Shown here in pieces: positions 51,449 to 61,761 of a DNA stretch of 64,000 bases (position 1 is the stretch's first letter; each line of letters starts with the position of its first letter). The stretch lies in contig NZ_BAIZ01000001.1 in assembly GCF_000613445.1 (NCBI RefSeq), forward strand, positions 124,001-188,000, read 5' to 3'. The stretch is from Hoylesella shahii DSM 15611 = JCM 12083. Lineage in GTDB: Bacteria > Bacteroidota > Bacteroidia > Bacteroidales > Bacteroidaceae. The translations under genes and the position numbers were made by a program. The notes under the pieces were generated by a model that was not told the DNA's origin, searched no databases, and worked only from the letters and a program-made list of their open reading frames with translations.

Positions 51449-52093
51449 TTAAAACAAAAGTTCATCGGGCGAACTGATAAACGTGCTTGCACCCGAACGT
51501 AATAAAAACTCTTTATCACGAAATCCCCAAAGCACACTTATACATGGCATGTGGCAATTTTTGGCCGTTGCAATATCTACGTCGCTATCGCCTATATACA
51601 CAGCCCCTTCATTGGTTACACCAAGCTGTGCAAGAGCTTCTAATACGGTATCGGGTGCAGGTTTCTTATTAATACCCTCTCGTTCGCCTATGGCCACCTC
51701 CACATATTCACCGAAAAAGTGCTGACATAACTCTTGCGTGGCCTTATAAAACTTATTGCTCACCACTGCAATGTTTTTTTTTCTTCGCTTCAATTCGGCC
51801 AACATTGGCATCACTCCCGCATAAGGTGCAGTGTGATCTAGACCGTGTTCAAGGTAGTGTTGCCTAAAACACTGGTAAACATCTTCAAACTGGGGGTTGT
51901 CTAAACCATTGGGTATGGCTCGTTCCATCAGTTTTTTTACTCCATTACCCACAAACATACACACCTCGTCAATAGTGCGTTGGGGCATACCATACTGTTG
52001 CAAAGCGTAATTACAGCTCGCTGCTAGGTCGGTTAAGGTGTCTAACAGCGTTCCGTCTAAGTCAAATATATAGGTAGAATATTCCTTCATCAT
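51449..52093 (-). CDS. HAD-IA phosphatase, phosphoglycolate phosphatase-like
   Basis: The ATG at 52093 gives 214 residues (MMKEYSTYIFDLDGTLLDTLTDL). Motif I is DLDGT, motif II VVSNKF, and motif IV is YIGDSDVDIATAKN. A helical cap domain (about 20-85) places it in subfamily IA with Gph-like enzymes. It hydrolyses a small phosphorylated metabolite; phosphoglycolate is the best guess from sequence, but pyrophosphatase or sugar phosphatase activity is possible. TATCTTTG on the minus strand at 52207-52200 is a likely promoter. Confidence 0.88.
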   Translation of the reverse strand: MMKEYSTYIFDLDGTLLDTLTDLAASCNYALQQYGMPQRTIDEVCMFVGNGVKKLMERAIPNGLDNPQFEDVYQCFRQHYLEHGLDHTAPYAGVMPMLAELKRRKKNIAVVSNKFYKATQELCQHFFGEYVEVAIGEREGINKKPAPDTVLEALAQLGVTNEGAVYIGDSDVDIATAKNCHMPCISVLWGFRDKEFLLRSGASTFISSPDELLF

Positions 52094-52249
52094 ATCTTTA
52101 TCTCTTAATATTATTATCCTAAAAAGCATAGCCCTTAAGGTGCATGAATAGATAGCTAACCGTTGCTATTACGCAACAAACATGTGTAATAAGGCAGTGC
52201 AAAGATATAAAAATATGCTTAGCTCGCCACAGATGTTGTTTAAAATCAT

Positions 52250-52257
52250 TACCTTTG
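52250..52257 (+). promoter_or_regulatory. -7 box of mltG
   Basis: TACCTTTG lies 25 bases before the mltG start. It forms a divergent pair with the minus-strand box at 52200-52207. Confidence 0.55.
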
Positions 52258-52281
52258 CAGTGAAAATAAATACGAACAACA

Positions 52282-53331
52282 ATGAAACACAACTGTGCAA
52301 AGAGATATCTCATCCCTGCGGGCATCTGTTTGCTCGTTATTATGGGCATATTCTATTATTATTTTTTCTCGGCCATGCTGCCATCTGGTAGCAGCACGCA
52401 ATACGTATACATTGATAACGACGACAATATCGACTCGGTATATGCTAAATTACAACCTCTGAGCGAGGCGCAAGCCTTTAATGGCTTTCGCACACTTACC
52501 CGTCACAGTTCGTATGACGAACACATTAAATCTGGGCGCTATGCCATAAAACCCGGACAAGGAGCATTCACGGTGTTTAGACACATGAAGAACGGCATGC
52601 AAGAACCTGTAAACCTCACCATTCCCAGCGTAAGAACGCTGGATAGACTATCTGTAGAGGTGAGCAAACGTTTACTAATGGACAGCACTCAACTGCTACA
52701 GGCCCTACGCGACCCTAAAGTTTGTGCCCGATATGGATACGACACTGCTACCATCCAATGCTTGTTCATCCCCAACACCTATGATGTATATTGGAATATA
52801 TCAGTGGACAAACTGCTTGACCGCATGCAGAAAGAAAGCAAAAACTTTTGGAATGTGGACCGCACCGTTAGAGCCAACGAACTAAAATTATCGCCAGTGC
52901 AAGTGATTACGCTTGCTAGCATCGTTGACGAAGAAACGGCTAACAACGCCGAAAAACCCATGGTGGCAGGCATGTACTACAACAGATTGATGTTGAGAAA
53001 TGCCGAATATCCTAAAGGTATGCCACTTCAAGCCGACCCTACCATTAAATATGCGTGGCAACAATTTGCACTCAAGCGCATATACAACAAACTGTTGAAC
53101 ATTGACAGCCCATACAACACGTACCGCAACACTGGCTTACCTCCTGGTCCGATACGCATCCCTTCGGTTGAAGGCATAGAAGCTGTGCTTAATCTCAAAA
53201 AGCACGATTATCTATATATGTGTGCCAAAGAAGACTTTAGTGGCACACACAACTTCGCCAGAACTTACGCAGAACACTTAGCCAATGCTGCTAAGTACAC
53301 CAAAGCACTGAACGAAAGAGGTATTAAATAA
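52282..53331 (+). CDS. mltG: Endolytic murein transglycosylase MltG
   Basis: This 349-residue protein has a cytoplasmic start, one transmembrane helix (about 10-30) and a LysM-like subdomain (about 38-115). The YceG domain carries TLASIVDEETANNAEKPMVAGMYYNRL, with the catalytic Glu at about 218, and ends with LQADPTIKYA, NTYRNTGLPPGPI and SGTHNFARTYAEH. It cleaves nascent peptidoglycan strands at the inner membrane and helps set glycan length. It is monocistronic, followed by a perfect 13-bp hairpin. Confidence 0.95.
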   Translation: MKHNCAKRYLIPAGICLLVIMGIFYYYFFSAMLPSGSSTQYVYIDNDDNIDSVYAKLQPLSEAQAFNGFRTLTRHSSYDEHIKSGRYAIKPGQGAFTVFRHMKNGMQEPVNLTIPSVRTLDRLSVEVSKRLLMDSTQLLQALRDPKVCARYGYDTATIQCLFIPNTYDVYWNISVDKLLDRMQKESKNFWNVDRTVRANELKLSPVQVITLASIVDEETANNAEKPMVAGMYYNRLMLRNAEYPKGMPLQADPTIKYAWQQFALKRIYNKLLNIDSPYNTYRNTGLPPGPIRIPSVEGIEAVLNLKKHDYLYMCAKEDFSGTHNFARTYAEHLANAAKYTKALNERGIK

Positions 53332-53337
53332 ACACAT

Positions 53338-53369
53338 AGGGGGCATTGGTAACTACACCAATGCCCCCT
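53338..53369 (+). terminator. Terminator hairpin after mltG
   Basis: AGGGGGCATTGGT (53338-53350) pairs perfectly with ACCAATGCCCCCT (53357-53369) around AACTAC. It begins 7 bases after the mltG stop. No T-tract follows. Confidence 0.7.
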
Positions 53370-53721
53370 ATCGTAATTGCCTTTACAAAGCTGATATAAT
53401 GCAACAAGAAAGATGCATTACAGACGCATAAATCAACCTACATGAACACCTATATAATATGGTGAGAAAACGCATAACGCCTATTTTTAAAACACCCAAA
53501 TGGCGCCATAAACCCACCCGTTAATACGCCCCAAACCTCAGAAACAAAGATGTAAAGCTACGCGAAATAAGAAATTATTCGATATTATTTACTCATGCAA
53601 TACCAATTAAAATGCGTTAATAGAGTAAAATGAACGTTGCTTTCATACCGTTCTTTTTCAGATAAACCATAAAAACAAACAAGAGAAATAACACTTAGCT
53701 CTGTAAGTAACTATAAAACAA

Positions 53722-53809
53722 ATGCGCCACACTTCACAGTGCAGCGCATCTAATCTCAATAGGTATTAGCTTTTTTAAGGCAAAAAGATTGTATTCAGGA
53801 TAACGAGTG
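53722..53809 (-). ncRNA. Candidate small RNA
   Basis: On the minus strand TTTG (53841-53838), 20 bases of spacer and TAACTTTG (53817-53810) form a canonical promoter. About 55-60 bases after the predicted start lies a hairpin: ATGCGC and CACT pair with AGTG and GCGCAT across a TG/TG internal loop (53749-53722). A T-rich TTGTTTTA tail follows. No open reading frame fits and no minus-strand gene lies downstream, so a transcript of about 80 bases is predicted. Its family is not recognised. Confidence 0.55.
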
Positions 53810-53911
53810 CAAAGTTACACGATGAATTTCATTCGCGCAAACTTTTTATTATGTTAGAAAACATATTTTGACACATAGTGTTAAAAATGCAACAATAAAG
53901 CTAACATGAAT

Positions 53912-53942
53912 TTTGATATTATGCTGCTTTATAGTATCTTTG
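53912..53942 (+). promoter_or_regulatory. Promoter of glnS
   Basis: TTTG at 53912-53915 and TATCTTTG at 53935-53942 are 19 bases apart, a canonical arrangement. The glnS start follows 24 bases later. Confidence 0.75.
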
Positions 53943-53966
53943 CACTATAATATAATAATGTAGACA

Positions 53967-55681
53967 ATGGCAGAAAGAATAGAAAACTCAAATGAGGAGA
54001 AAAAAAACCTGAGTTTTGTAGAACAAATCATTGAACAAGACCTGGCCGAAGGTAAGAATGGTGGGCGCATACAAACGCGTTTTCCCCCAGAACCTAACGG
54101 ATACCTGCATATCGGCCATGCCAAAGCTATCTGCATGGACTTCGGAGCTGCTGAGAAATTCAACGGAACATGCAACCTTCGCTTCGATGACACCAACCCG
54201 AGTAAGGAGAAAGACGAATATGTGGAAAACATATTAAGCGACATTTCTTGGTTGGGTTTTAAATGGGAAAACATTTATTACGCTTCTGAATATTTCCAAA
54301 AGTTGTGGGATTTCGCCGTATGGATGATTAAAAACGGCCATGCCTACATCGACGAACAAACAAGTGAGCAAATTGCAGAACAAAAAGGAACACCCACTAA
54401 GCTGGTACGGCATCACCATATAGGGATAGACCCATGGAAGAAAGTCTTTCCTTGTTTGAGAAAATGAACCTACCCGAAACGCCAGAGGGTTCGATGGTTC
54501 TGCGAGCAAAGCTTGATATGGCTAACCCCAACATGCATTTCCGCGACCCCATCATGTATCGCATCATCCATACTCCTCACCATCGCACAGGAACACAATG
54601 GAATGCGTATCCAATGTACGACTTTGCACACGGACAAAGCGACTACTTTGAAGGTGTAACCCACTCTATCTGTACGCTTGAATTTGTGCCCCATCGTCCA
54701 TTGTACGATAAATTTATCGATTTCTTAAAAGAGATGAACGGCGAGGAAGACAAAAAGAACGACTTCCGCCCACGACAAATAGAGTTCAACCGACTAAACC
54801 TCACCAACACCGTAATGAGCAAACGTAAGTTGCACACGCTGGTAGACGAGGGTTTAGTGGCTGGTTGGGACGACCCACGCATGCCCACACTATGCGGTAT
54901 GCGCCGTAGAGGATATTCGCCCGAGAGCATTCGCATGTTCATCGACTCAATTGGTTACACCAAGTTTGATGCCCTTAACGACATGGCTTTGCTTGAAGCA
55001 GCTGTACGCGACGACCTCAACAAACGCGCTTGTCGTGTAACTGCTGTAGTTAATCCCGTGAAACTAGTGATTACAAACTATCCCGAAGGCCAAACAGAAG
55101 AGATGGAAACGGTGAACAATCCCGAAAACCCTGCCGACGGAAATCACAACATCACCTTCTCGAAGTACCTCTGGATGGAACGCGAAGACTTTATGGAAGA
55201 TGCGCCAAAGAAGTTCTTCAGAATGACACCTGGACAGGAAGTGCGACTCAAAAGCGCATATATCGTGAAGTGTACTGGTTGCACCAAAGATGCTGAAGGC
55301 AACATTGTGGAAATTCAAGCCGAATACGACCCACAAAGTAAAAGTGGTATGGAAGGCGCCAACCGCAAGGTGAAAGGCACACTTCACTGGCTATCGGCCG
55401 ACCATTGCACAAAAGCCGAAGTGCGCGTTTACGACCGTCTGTTTGACGTAGAGAACCCATCGGCCGATGAAAGAGACTTTAGGGAACTGCTTAACAAAGA
55501 GTCGAAAAAGGTGTTCACCAATTGCTTTGTGGAAAATTATGCCGCAAACAAAAAGCCTGGCGAATACTTGCAATTCCAACGTATTGGCTACTTCATGGCC
55601 GATAACGACTCGTCTGTCCAACATCCTGTGTTTAATAAGACCGTTGGTTTGAAAGACACGTGGGCTAAGCAAAACAAGTAA
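53967..55681 (+). CDS. glnS: Glutaminyl-tRNA synthetase, frameshifted near 54402
   Basis: The class I HIGH-type motif is in FPPEPNGYLHIGHAKAICMDFGAAE and the KMSKS-type motif is VMSKRKL. DDTNPSKEKDEYVENI and HYR-like regions match GlnRS/GluRS of the glutaminyl branch, and the C-terminal anticodon-binding barrel follows. The break at CACTAAGCTGGTACGG (AGCT at 54400-54403) is restored by one base to PTK-AGTASPYRDRPMEESLSLFEKMN. Full length is about 572 residues. It charges tRNA-Gln. As a usually essential gene, its break argues for an error in the sequence. Confidence 0.92.
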
Positions 55682-55783
55682 GTTAGGGCAGACACTACAA
55701 TCGCACTCCTTAATGCATCGCACACACGGGCAAGGGCTATCGGCAGACTTGTGCTGAATGCCCCTGCCTCGCACCTTAACATG

Positions 55784-55806
55784 AGGGACGAACCCCGTTC
55801 GCCCCT
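55784..55806 (+). terminator. Possible terminator of glnS
   Basis: AGGG and CGAAC pair with GTTCG and CCCT around CCC with one A/C mismatch; TTGATTGTTTTTA follows. The next gene starts 20 bases later. Confidence 0.5.
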
Positions 55807-55826
55807 CTTGATTGTTTTTAATCAAA

Positions 55827-57245
55827 ATGACAAACGACAGTTATTTTAGTAATGAGGAGTTTCAAGAGATACTCCAACGCTATGAAGAAGCCCAACAGAA
55901 GGGGTTAGCTACCTACTTCGACTCGGACGCACTCGCAGACATTGCCGAATACTACTATGAAGAGGGGCGTGCAAACGATGCCGTTGATGCCGCCCTTAAA
56001 GGCGTAGAGATGTTCCCAGGGGCAATGGCTCCTTTAGTGTTTATGGGCAGATACCAACTGTTGAAACAAAACAATCCCGAGAAAGCTAAATGGTATCTGA
56101 ATCAAGTGGACAACCAAGAGGAACCTGAATGCATTTACCTGCAAGCTGAAATAATGCTCGTTGAAAACAAACAAGACGAAGCCGACAGTTTTTTGCGCCA
56201 ACAACTGGAATGGCAAGAAGATGACGAACGAGACAACTTTATATTAGATGTGACCGACCTTTACCTTGACTACGACCTTATTGACAGCGCACAGCAATGG
56301 CTGTCGATGGCCGAAAACAAGCAAACAACCGACTATCAAGAGGTGAAAGGACGAATAGCTATGGGCAAGGGCGAATATCAACAGGGTGAAGAGATATTTA
56401 AAAAACTGGTATATGAAAACCCCTTTGCCTCGCCTTACTGGAATCAACTGGCCTCATCTCAGTTTCTAAGCAATCGCATTCGCGATTCTATCGAGAGCAG
56501 TGAATACTCAATCGCCATCAACCCCGATGACGAAGAAGCGCTGCTTAACAAGGCTAATGGTATGTTCAGCTTAGGCGAATATGAGGAAGCACTCACCTAT
56601 TATCACCGATTTAATAACTTGCATCGCGATGATGAAACTGGAGATGTGCTCATAGGTATCACCCTTATCAACCTGGATCGCCCCGAAGAGGCACTCGTGC
56701 ACCTTAAGAAAGCCGAAGAGAAGGCCGTAGAGGGGTCGGTGAACTTAGCAGAAATTTACCAAGAAATGGCCTTTGCACTCTCAAGATTAGGCAGAGTGAA
56801 AGAGGCCCTAACCCATGTAGATAAGGCTATTGCCACCGAAATGGGCAACAAAGACGAACTAACAGTGCTTAAAGGGCATATTGAACTGGAAAACGGTAAC
56901 CCTTTTGCAGCACAAGAATTCTTCTTGGAGGCTGTCCGAGATTCTAATTCGCCGTCTAATGTATATTTCAGAATTGCAGTATCTGTTTACGACAACGGAT
57001 ATATGCAGCTAGCTTATAAGATGTTCCACACACTTTTCCAATCGGCACCAACCGACTGGAAAGATGGATATTCGCACATGGCGCTGTGCTGCAAGCTGAT
57101 AAATAAAAAAGACGAATACTTACACTACCTGAAAAAGGCCTGTAAGCTAAACCCTATAGAAGCCAAAAACGTACTAGGTGAGTATTTTCCCAAAGGCCTC
57201 GAACCCGAGAATTATTATAATTACATTATAAAAAATAAAAGTTAA
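55827..57245 (+). CDS. Tetratricopeptide-repeat protein
   Basis: The ATG at 55827 gives 472 residues with no signal peptide. Helical TPR-like pairs run through most of it (YYYEEGRANDAVDAALKGVEMFP, SSEYSIAINPDDEEALLNKANGMFSLGEYEEALTYYHRF, EAKNVLGEYFP at the end). It is probably a cytoplasmic scaffold for protein interactions. It is followed within 10 bases by dedA and then trmD, so the three likely share a transcript. The partner is not visible. Confidence 0.85.
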   Translation: MTNDSYFSNEEFQEILQRYEEAQQKGLATYFDSDALADIAEYYYEEGRANDAVDAALKGVEMFPGAMAPLVFMGRYQLLKQNNPEKAKWYLNQVDNQEEPECIYLQAEIMLVENKQDEADSFLRQQLEWQEDDERDNFILDVTDLYLDYDLIDSAQQWLSMAENKQTTDYQEVKGRIAMGKGEYQQGEEIFKKLVYENPFASPYWNQLASSQFLSNRIRDSIESSEYSIAINPDDEEALLNKANGMFSLGEYEEALTYYHRFNNLHRDDETGDVLIGITLINLDRPEEALVHLKKAEEKAVEGSVNLAEIYQEMAFALSRLGRVKEALTHVDKAIATEMGNKDELTVLKGHIELENGNPFAAQEFFLEAVRDSNSPSNVYFRIAVSVYDNGYMQLAYKMFHTLFQSAPTDWKDGYSHMALCCKLINKKDEYLHYLKKACKLNPIEAKNVLGEYFPKGLEPENYYNYIIKNKS

Positions 57246-57254
57246 GATAAAGAA

Positions 57255-57938
57255 ATGAGTTGGTTATTACCCCTGCTAAACAACCTCAATTATTGGACGG
57301 TGCTGTTATTGATGTTTATCGAAGGCTCCGTTATCCCTGCACCTTCAGAACTTATTGTGCCACCTGCTGCCTACCGCGCAGCAGCTGGCGACCTGAATAT
57401 TGTACTTGTTGTACTTGTTGCAACCATAGGCGCAGTGCTCGGTTCTACGGCTAATTATTTCGCAGCCTATTACCTTGGTCGCCCCGTTATATACCGCTTT
57501 GCCAATAGCAAACTGGGACATCTATGCTTGCTAAACCAAGAAAAGATTGAGAAAGCAGAAAAATATTTCTACGACCACGGTGTTATCGCCACACTCACAG
57601 GCCGACTCCTACCTGGCATACGACAGATTATTTCCATCCCTGCTGGTCTTTCAAAGATGAAATTCTGGAAATTCATCCTATATACCACCATCGGTGCAGG
57701 TGCTTGGAACACTGTTTTGGCTGCCTTGGGATGGTATCTACACTCGTTCGTACCCAAAGATGAGCTCTACACCAAGATTGAAGAGTATAACAGTCAAATA
57801 CAAATGGTTGTTATTGGTGTCCTGGGTGTGGCTGCAATTGTTGGTATAATTTGGTGGCAGATGCGCAAAAGAAAGAAGCGCAAAGCTAACCCACATTCTG
57901 CCACAGAAGGCAAAACAGCTAACGAAGACAAACAATAA
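57255..57938 (+). CDS. DedA family membrane protein
   Basis: This 227-residue protein has FIEGSVIPAPSELIVPPAAY near the start, then GAVLGSTANYFAAYYLGRPV and GRLLPGIRQIISIPAGLSKM, the DedA/SNARE-associated signature with conserved Glu, Arg and Gly. About four to five membrane segments are followed by a Lys-rich cytoplasmic tail. DedA proteins recycle or flip polyprenyl phosphate or phospholipid and support envelope homeostasis. Its upstream neighbour is the TPR gene, its downstream neighbour trmD. Confidence 0.9.
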   Translation: MSWLLPLLNNLNYWTVLLLMFIEGSVIPAPSELIVPPAAYRAAAGDLNIVLVVLVATIGAVLGSTANYFAAYYLGRPVIYRFANSKLGHLCLLNQEKIEKAEKYFYDHGVIATLTGRLLPGIRQIISIPAGLSKMKFWKFILYTTIGAGAWNTVLAALGWYLHSFVPKDELYTKIEEYNSQIQMVVIGVLGVAAIVGIIWWQMRKRKKRKANPHSATEGKTANEDKQ

Positions 57939-57966
57939 AGAATAACAAACGAAAAGATTTCCAACT

Positions 57967-58652
57967 GTGAGAATAGATATTATCACCGTGTTGCCCGAGA
58001 TGATAGAGGGCTTCGTAAACGAATCTATCTTGGCGAGAGCGCAAAAAAAGAATCTCGCAGAAATACATTTGCATAATCTTCGCGACTATTCTACCGACAA
58101 ATGGAGGCGCGTAGACGACTATCCCTATGGGGGATTTGCTGGCATGGTGATGCAATGCGAACCCATTGACCGATGTATTTCGGCACTAAAAGCACAACGA
58201 CACTACGACGAAGTGATATTCACATCGCCCGACGGACAACAGTTCGACCAACACGTAGCCAACGAATTGTCGCTCAAAGGCAACATTATCATCCTTTGCG
58301 GACACTATAAAGGGGTTGACCAACGTGTTCGCGATCACCTTATCACACGCGAAATATCTGTAGGCGACTATGTACTCACTGGGGGAGAGTTGGCTGCTGC
58401 GTGATGGCAGATGCCATTGTTAGGCTCATCCCTGGCGTTATTAGTGACGAACAAAGTGCTTTTTCGGATTGTTTCCAAGACGATCTTCTTTCAGCTCCTA
58501 TCTACACGCGCCCCGCAAACTACAAAGGCTGGGAAGTTCCTCCCATATTGCTTAGTGGTAACGAAGCCAAAATAAAGGCTTGGGAGATGGAAAAAGCCTT
58601 GGAAAGAACCAAACAGCTTCGCCCCGACCTATTAGAAGGAAAAGGTGAATAA
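57967..58652 (+). CDS. trmD: tRNA (guanine-N1)-methyltransferase TrmD, frameshifted near 58390
   Basis: It starts with GTG at 57967 ([16 protein letters not shown]). The SPOUT knot region reads [15 protein letters not shown], then [14 protein letters not shown] before the break, and continues as [21 protein letters not shown]. One base is missing within GTTGGCTGCTGCGTGATG. Restored length is about 229 residues. TrmD methylates G37 of tRNAs with SAM, which prevents +1 frameshifting, and is essential in most bacteria. The broken copy is therefore probably a sequence error. Confidence 0.9.
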
Positions 58653-58763
58653 AGGCATTGACCAATGCAAGACTTGCCACTAAAGCTGCTCGCAACAAAC
58701 AAGAACTAAACAAATAACAACAAAAAAAGATGTAAAACAAAATGCAAAACGTAGAAAAATAAC

Positions 58764-58771
58764 TACCTTTG
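58764..58771 (+). promoter_or_regulatory. -7 box of the DUF3078 gene
   Basis: TACCTTTG lies 17 bases before the start at 58789. No TTTG is at the expected -33 position. Confidence 0.55.
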
Positions 58772-58788
58772 CACATAAAATAGTTGTA

Positions 58789-60125
58789 ATGAGACACGTA
58801 TTAACTATCCTTGTATTATCAACTCTTGGTGTTGTTACGCTGCATGCGCAACAAGCACACAACGCTGCACGTAACGAAAAAGCCAGCAACAGCTATGCTG
58901 TGCTAAGAAATTATGAAGACTCACTCAGCCTTCTATATAATAAGGTGTACCAGCAAAACGATGTTAGCGCCCTGTCTACCGATTTTGTAGAGACCGTTCT
59001 ACCCTATCAAAGTTTTAGGCTTTTCTCGCCACTAACGTTCTACGGAGGCATCGCCAAAGGCATATTCGACCTGCCTAGCAATGCCCCCGATAACCAATTG
59101 CAAACGCAAGGAACTAATTATCTTGGCCCTAAGTTTACAGATACGGCACTTTTGGGTGTTTATCTAAAAAGACCCGAACTGGTTTTGAACCGGGAAACAG
59201 AACTGCAGACCATCGCACCTGAAGCAAAAACCACACCAGTGGTTATCAAGTCGAATGCTGGTTTGGCCGAAAAAGCTACACAAGTACCAGTTGATCCCGA
59301 AAGTGGACCTATCAAAGTGGTGATTACAAAGCCCAATTTTTGGACCTTTAAAGGCGACTACTACCTGCAATTTCTGCAAAACTACGTTTCAGGAAACTGG
59401 TATAAGGGTGGTGAAAGCAACTATTCAATGGTGGGAGCTGTAACCATTCAGCTGAACTATAACAACAAACAAAAGGTGAAATTTGACAATAAGCTAGAAC
59501 TAAAACTTGGCTTCATCACTACACCCAGCGACTCATTACACAGTCTTAAATCGTCTGAAGACCTTATCAGATACACCAGTAAGTTAGGTCTTCAAGCCTC
59601 AAAGCGATGGTACTACACCTTGCAGTTGGTGGCTTACACACAATTCTTGCGCGGTTATAAAAACAATAGCAGCATGGTATCGTCTGATTTCATGTCGCCT
59701 TTCAACTCAAACCTCTCGCTCGGTATGGACTATAACGTAGATTGGTTTAAAGGAAAACTCAAGGGTTCGATACACCTCGCACCAATTGCCTATAACTTCC
59801 GCTACGTTAACAGGCTCGCTTTATCGCCTCGTTATGGCTTGGATGCAAACAAACATACCCTTCACGACCTAGGTTCTGAATTTACTGTAGACCTAATGTG
59901 GAAGATAGCCGAGCCCATTAGTTGGCAAACACGCCTCTATGGATACACCACTTACCGCAGGGCTGAAGTGGAATGGGAAAATACTTTCACCTTCCAGTTC
60001 AACAAGTTTATCAGTTCTAAACTGTTTATCTACCCACGCTTCGACGATGGCTCGGCCCGAGACAGCAAGCACGGTTATCTGCAATTGCGCGAATTTATTT
60101 CTGTAGCTTCTCCTATACAATGTAA
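58789..60125 (+). CDS. DUF3078 family outer-membrane protein, frameshifted near 60106
   Basis: A signal peptide (VVTLHAQ, about residue 22) is followed by a beta-rich barrel: FWTFKGDYYLQFLQNYVSGNWYKGGESNYS, SSEDLIRYTSKLGLQASKRWYYTLQL, and DYNVDWFKGKLKGSIHLAP, typical of DUF3078. The open frame runs on to 60141, overlapping comEC. One missing base at CTGTAGCTTCTCC (AGCT at 60105-60108) explains it. Adding G gives ISV-GFSYTM and a stop at 60125, a proper terminal beta-strand. Restored length is about 446 residues. The function is unknown. Confidence 0.8.
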
Positions 60126-60137
60126 AACAGACGTGAC

Positions 60138-61736
60138 ATGACACGTCCCAATGGCGTCATCCAACTCTATCCGCTGGTGCGCATCGCTTTGATGCTCATC
60201 TTAGGGATAATGTTGGCCGACGCCATTCCTTTTTTATCCAATCCCAATAACAGCGTTACATTGCTCTTAGGCACAACTGCCGTGGCCGTCATTGCCATTC
60301 GCCATGCGAATTTCTCTAGCATTTCCATCCTCACTGCCACAACATTTTTAGGCGCATGGCTCATGGCAATACAAAAAACAGACAGCCAATTGTGCCCCAC
60401 CAACCAAAACATCACTTACAAAGCTATCGTTACCGACACCCCCGTGCAACATGGAAAGGTGCTGAAATGTAACCTCCTAGTAATAGATATTGCCGAAACA
60501 AACAATACACAAGCACCTTTTCTGGTGCGCGCCTCAATACTTAAAGACTCGATAACTCAACGCTGGAAGACACTAACAATAGGTTCGGCAATCGAGGTTC
60601 AATCGGTTCTAAATAACGACTTTGAGCTTTTCTCTTCTTCAAAATTCAACTTCGCGCGTTGGATGCAGGCACATCAAATCCAAGCAACAACCTTTATTTA
60701 CTATACCGACTGGCAAGACTCGCAATTATCTAACACCGAAATAAACCGCATACCCACGATAACAAAATTGCGTTTGCAACTTTTACAAGCCCGAAAAAAC
60801 CTGCTAAATCAAGCTTGGCAACAAAAACTTACCACCGACAACCAGGCTTTAGTGGCCTCTATTGCACTAGGCGATAAATCGAACCTTACCTACACCCAAC
60901 GCGAGGCGTACAGCAAAGCAGGCGTTTCGCACGTTTTGGCCCTATCGGGATTGCACCTCGGCATCATCTACAGCGTGCTTTCTTTCGTCTTTTCCACTCT
61001 TTTATATCGCTTTGTGCGCCGAGATTGGGCAGAGTTCATCGCCCAAACCGTTATAGTAGCCACCCTTTGGGCCTATGTTTTCCTTGTTGCCCTTCCCCCA
61101 GGTGCTGTCCGCTCAGCTCTAATGCTCACACTCTATGCCTTTGTTTCGCTGCTACATCGCGACCGTCTTTCGGCCAATACACTTGCGTTTGCTTGCATAG
61201 TAATGCTGATAGCCAACCCTTCATCACTGTGGGATGTAAGTTTCCAACTGTCGTTTCTAGCTGTCTTATCCATCATTGTGCTATATCCACCCTTGTGTTC
61301 ACTCTACAAAGGCAGCTCACGTTGGGCCTATTTCCTACGTCCTATTTGGAATCTTACCTGCGTTTCAGTGGCAGCACAGGTGGGTACAATGCCACTCATA
61401 GCCTATTATTTTGGACGCTTTTCGTGCTATTTCCTATTATCCAATCTGCTTATTCTTCCGCTAATAACACTTTTACTATATGCCACGCTAGCCTCGTTCT
61501 TTGTTCAAGGCGCCCCTTTTATTTGCAACTTGCTAACCTACGCTATGCAATGGCTGGCAACAACAGTGCAAAAGTTGGTGGAATACATATCATCACTACC
61601 CCATTCCGCAATCGACGGCCCGCAAATCAATCTCATTCAAACCTATTTGGCTTATGTGCTTATCGCATTTCTCTATATCTTAGGCTTATATATACGCAAG
61701 TGGCTAAGAATTAGGCAGCAAATTAGACAGCTATAA
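60138..61736 (+). CDS. ComEC/Rec2 family membrane protein without a nuclease domain
   Basis: This 532-residue protein has an N-terminal DUF4131-like part (IALMLILGIMLADAIPF; about 50-210). The competence domain carries YSKAGVSHVLALSGLHLGIIYSVLSFV and ALPPGAVRSALMLTLYAFVSLLHR, with many transmembrane helices. The C-terminal metallo-beta-lactamase domain of full ComEC is missing; the protein ends in a charged helix IRKWLRIRQQIRQL. It should form the DNA-uptake channel in the inner membrane. This shorter form is common in Bacteroidetes. Confidence 0.9.
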   Translation: MTRPNGVIQLYPLVRIALMLILGIMLADAIPFLSNPNNSVTLLLGTTAVAVIAIRHANFSSISILTATTFLGAWLMAIQKTDSQLCPTNQNITYKAIVTDTPVQHGKVLKCNLLVIDIAETNNTQAPFLVRASILKDSITQRWKTLTIGSAIEVQSVLNNDFELFSSSKFNFARWMQAHQIQATTFIYYTDWQDSQLSNTEINRIPTITKLRLQLLQARKNLLNQAWQQKLTTDNQALVASIALGDKSNLTYTQREAYSKAGVSHVLALSGLHLGIIYSVLSFVFSTLLYRFVRRDWAEFIAQTVIVATLWAYVFLVALPPGAVRSALMLTLYAFVSLLHRDRLSANTLAFACIVMLIANPSSLWDVSFQLSFLAVLSIIVLYPPLCSLYKGSSRWAYFLRPIWNLTCVSVAAQVGTMPLIAYYFGRFSCYFLLSNLLILPLITLLLYATLASFFVQGAPFICNLLTYAMQWLATTVQKLVEYISSLPHSAIDGPQINLIQTYLAYVLIAFLYILGLYIRKWLRIRQQIRQL

Positions 61737-61748
61737 CCACTTTTTTTG

Positions 61749-61756
61749 TACCTTTG
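61749..61756 (+). promoter_or_regulatory. -7 box immediately before truA
   Basis: TACCTTTG ends 5-6 bases before the truA ATG at 61762, so the transcript should begin at or near the start codon (leaderless). Confidence 0.6.
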
Positions 61757-61761
61757 TATGG

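Noticed and set aside
53967-55681. glnS, trmD, glgB and the other broken genes as true pseudogenes
   Set aside because: Each has only one lesion of the same type (two in DUF6048), both halves keep conserved motifs, and some are normally essential.
61025-61714. A 229-codon plus-strand frame inside comEC
   Set aside because: It is another frame of a strongly conserved gene and has no recognisable motif or start context.
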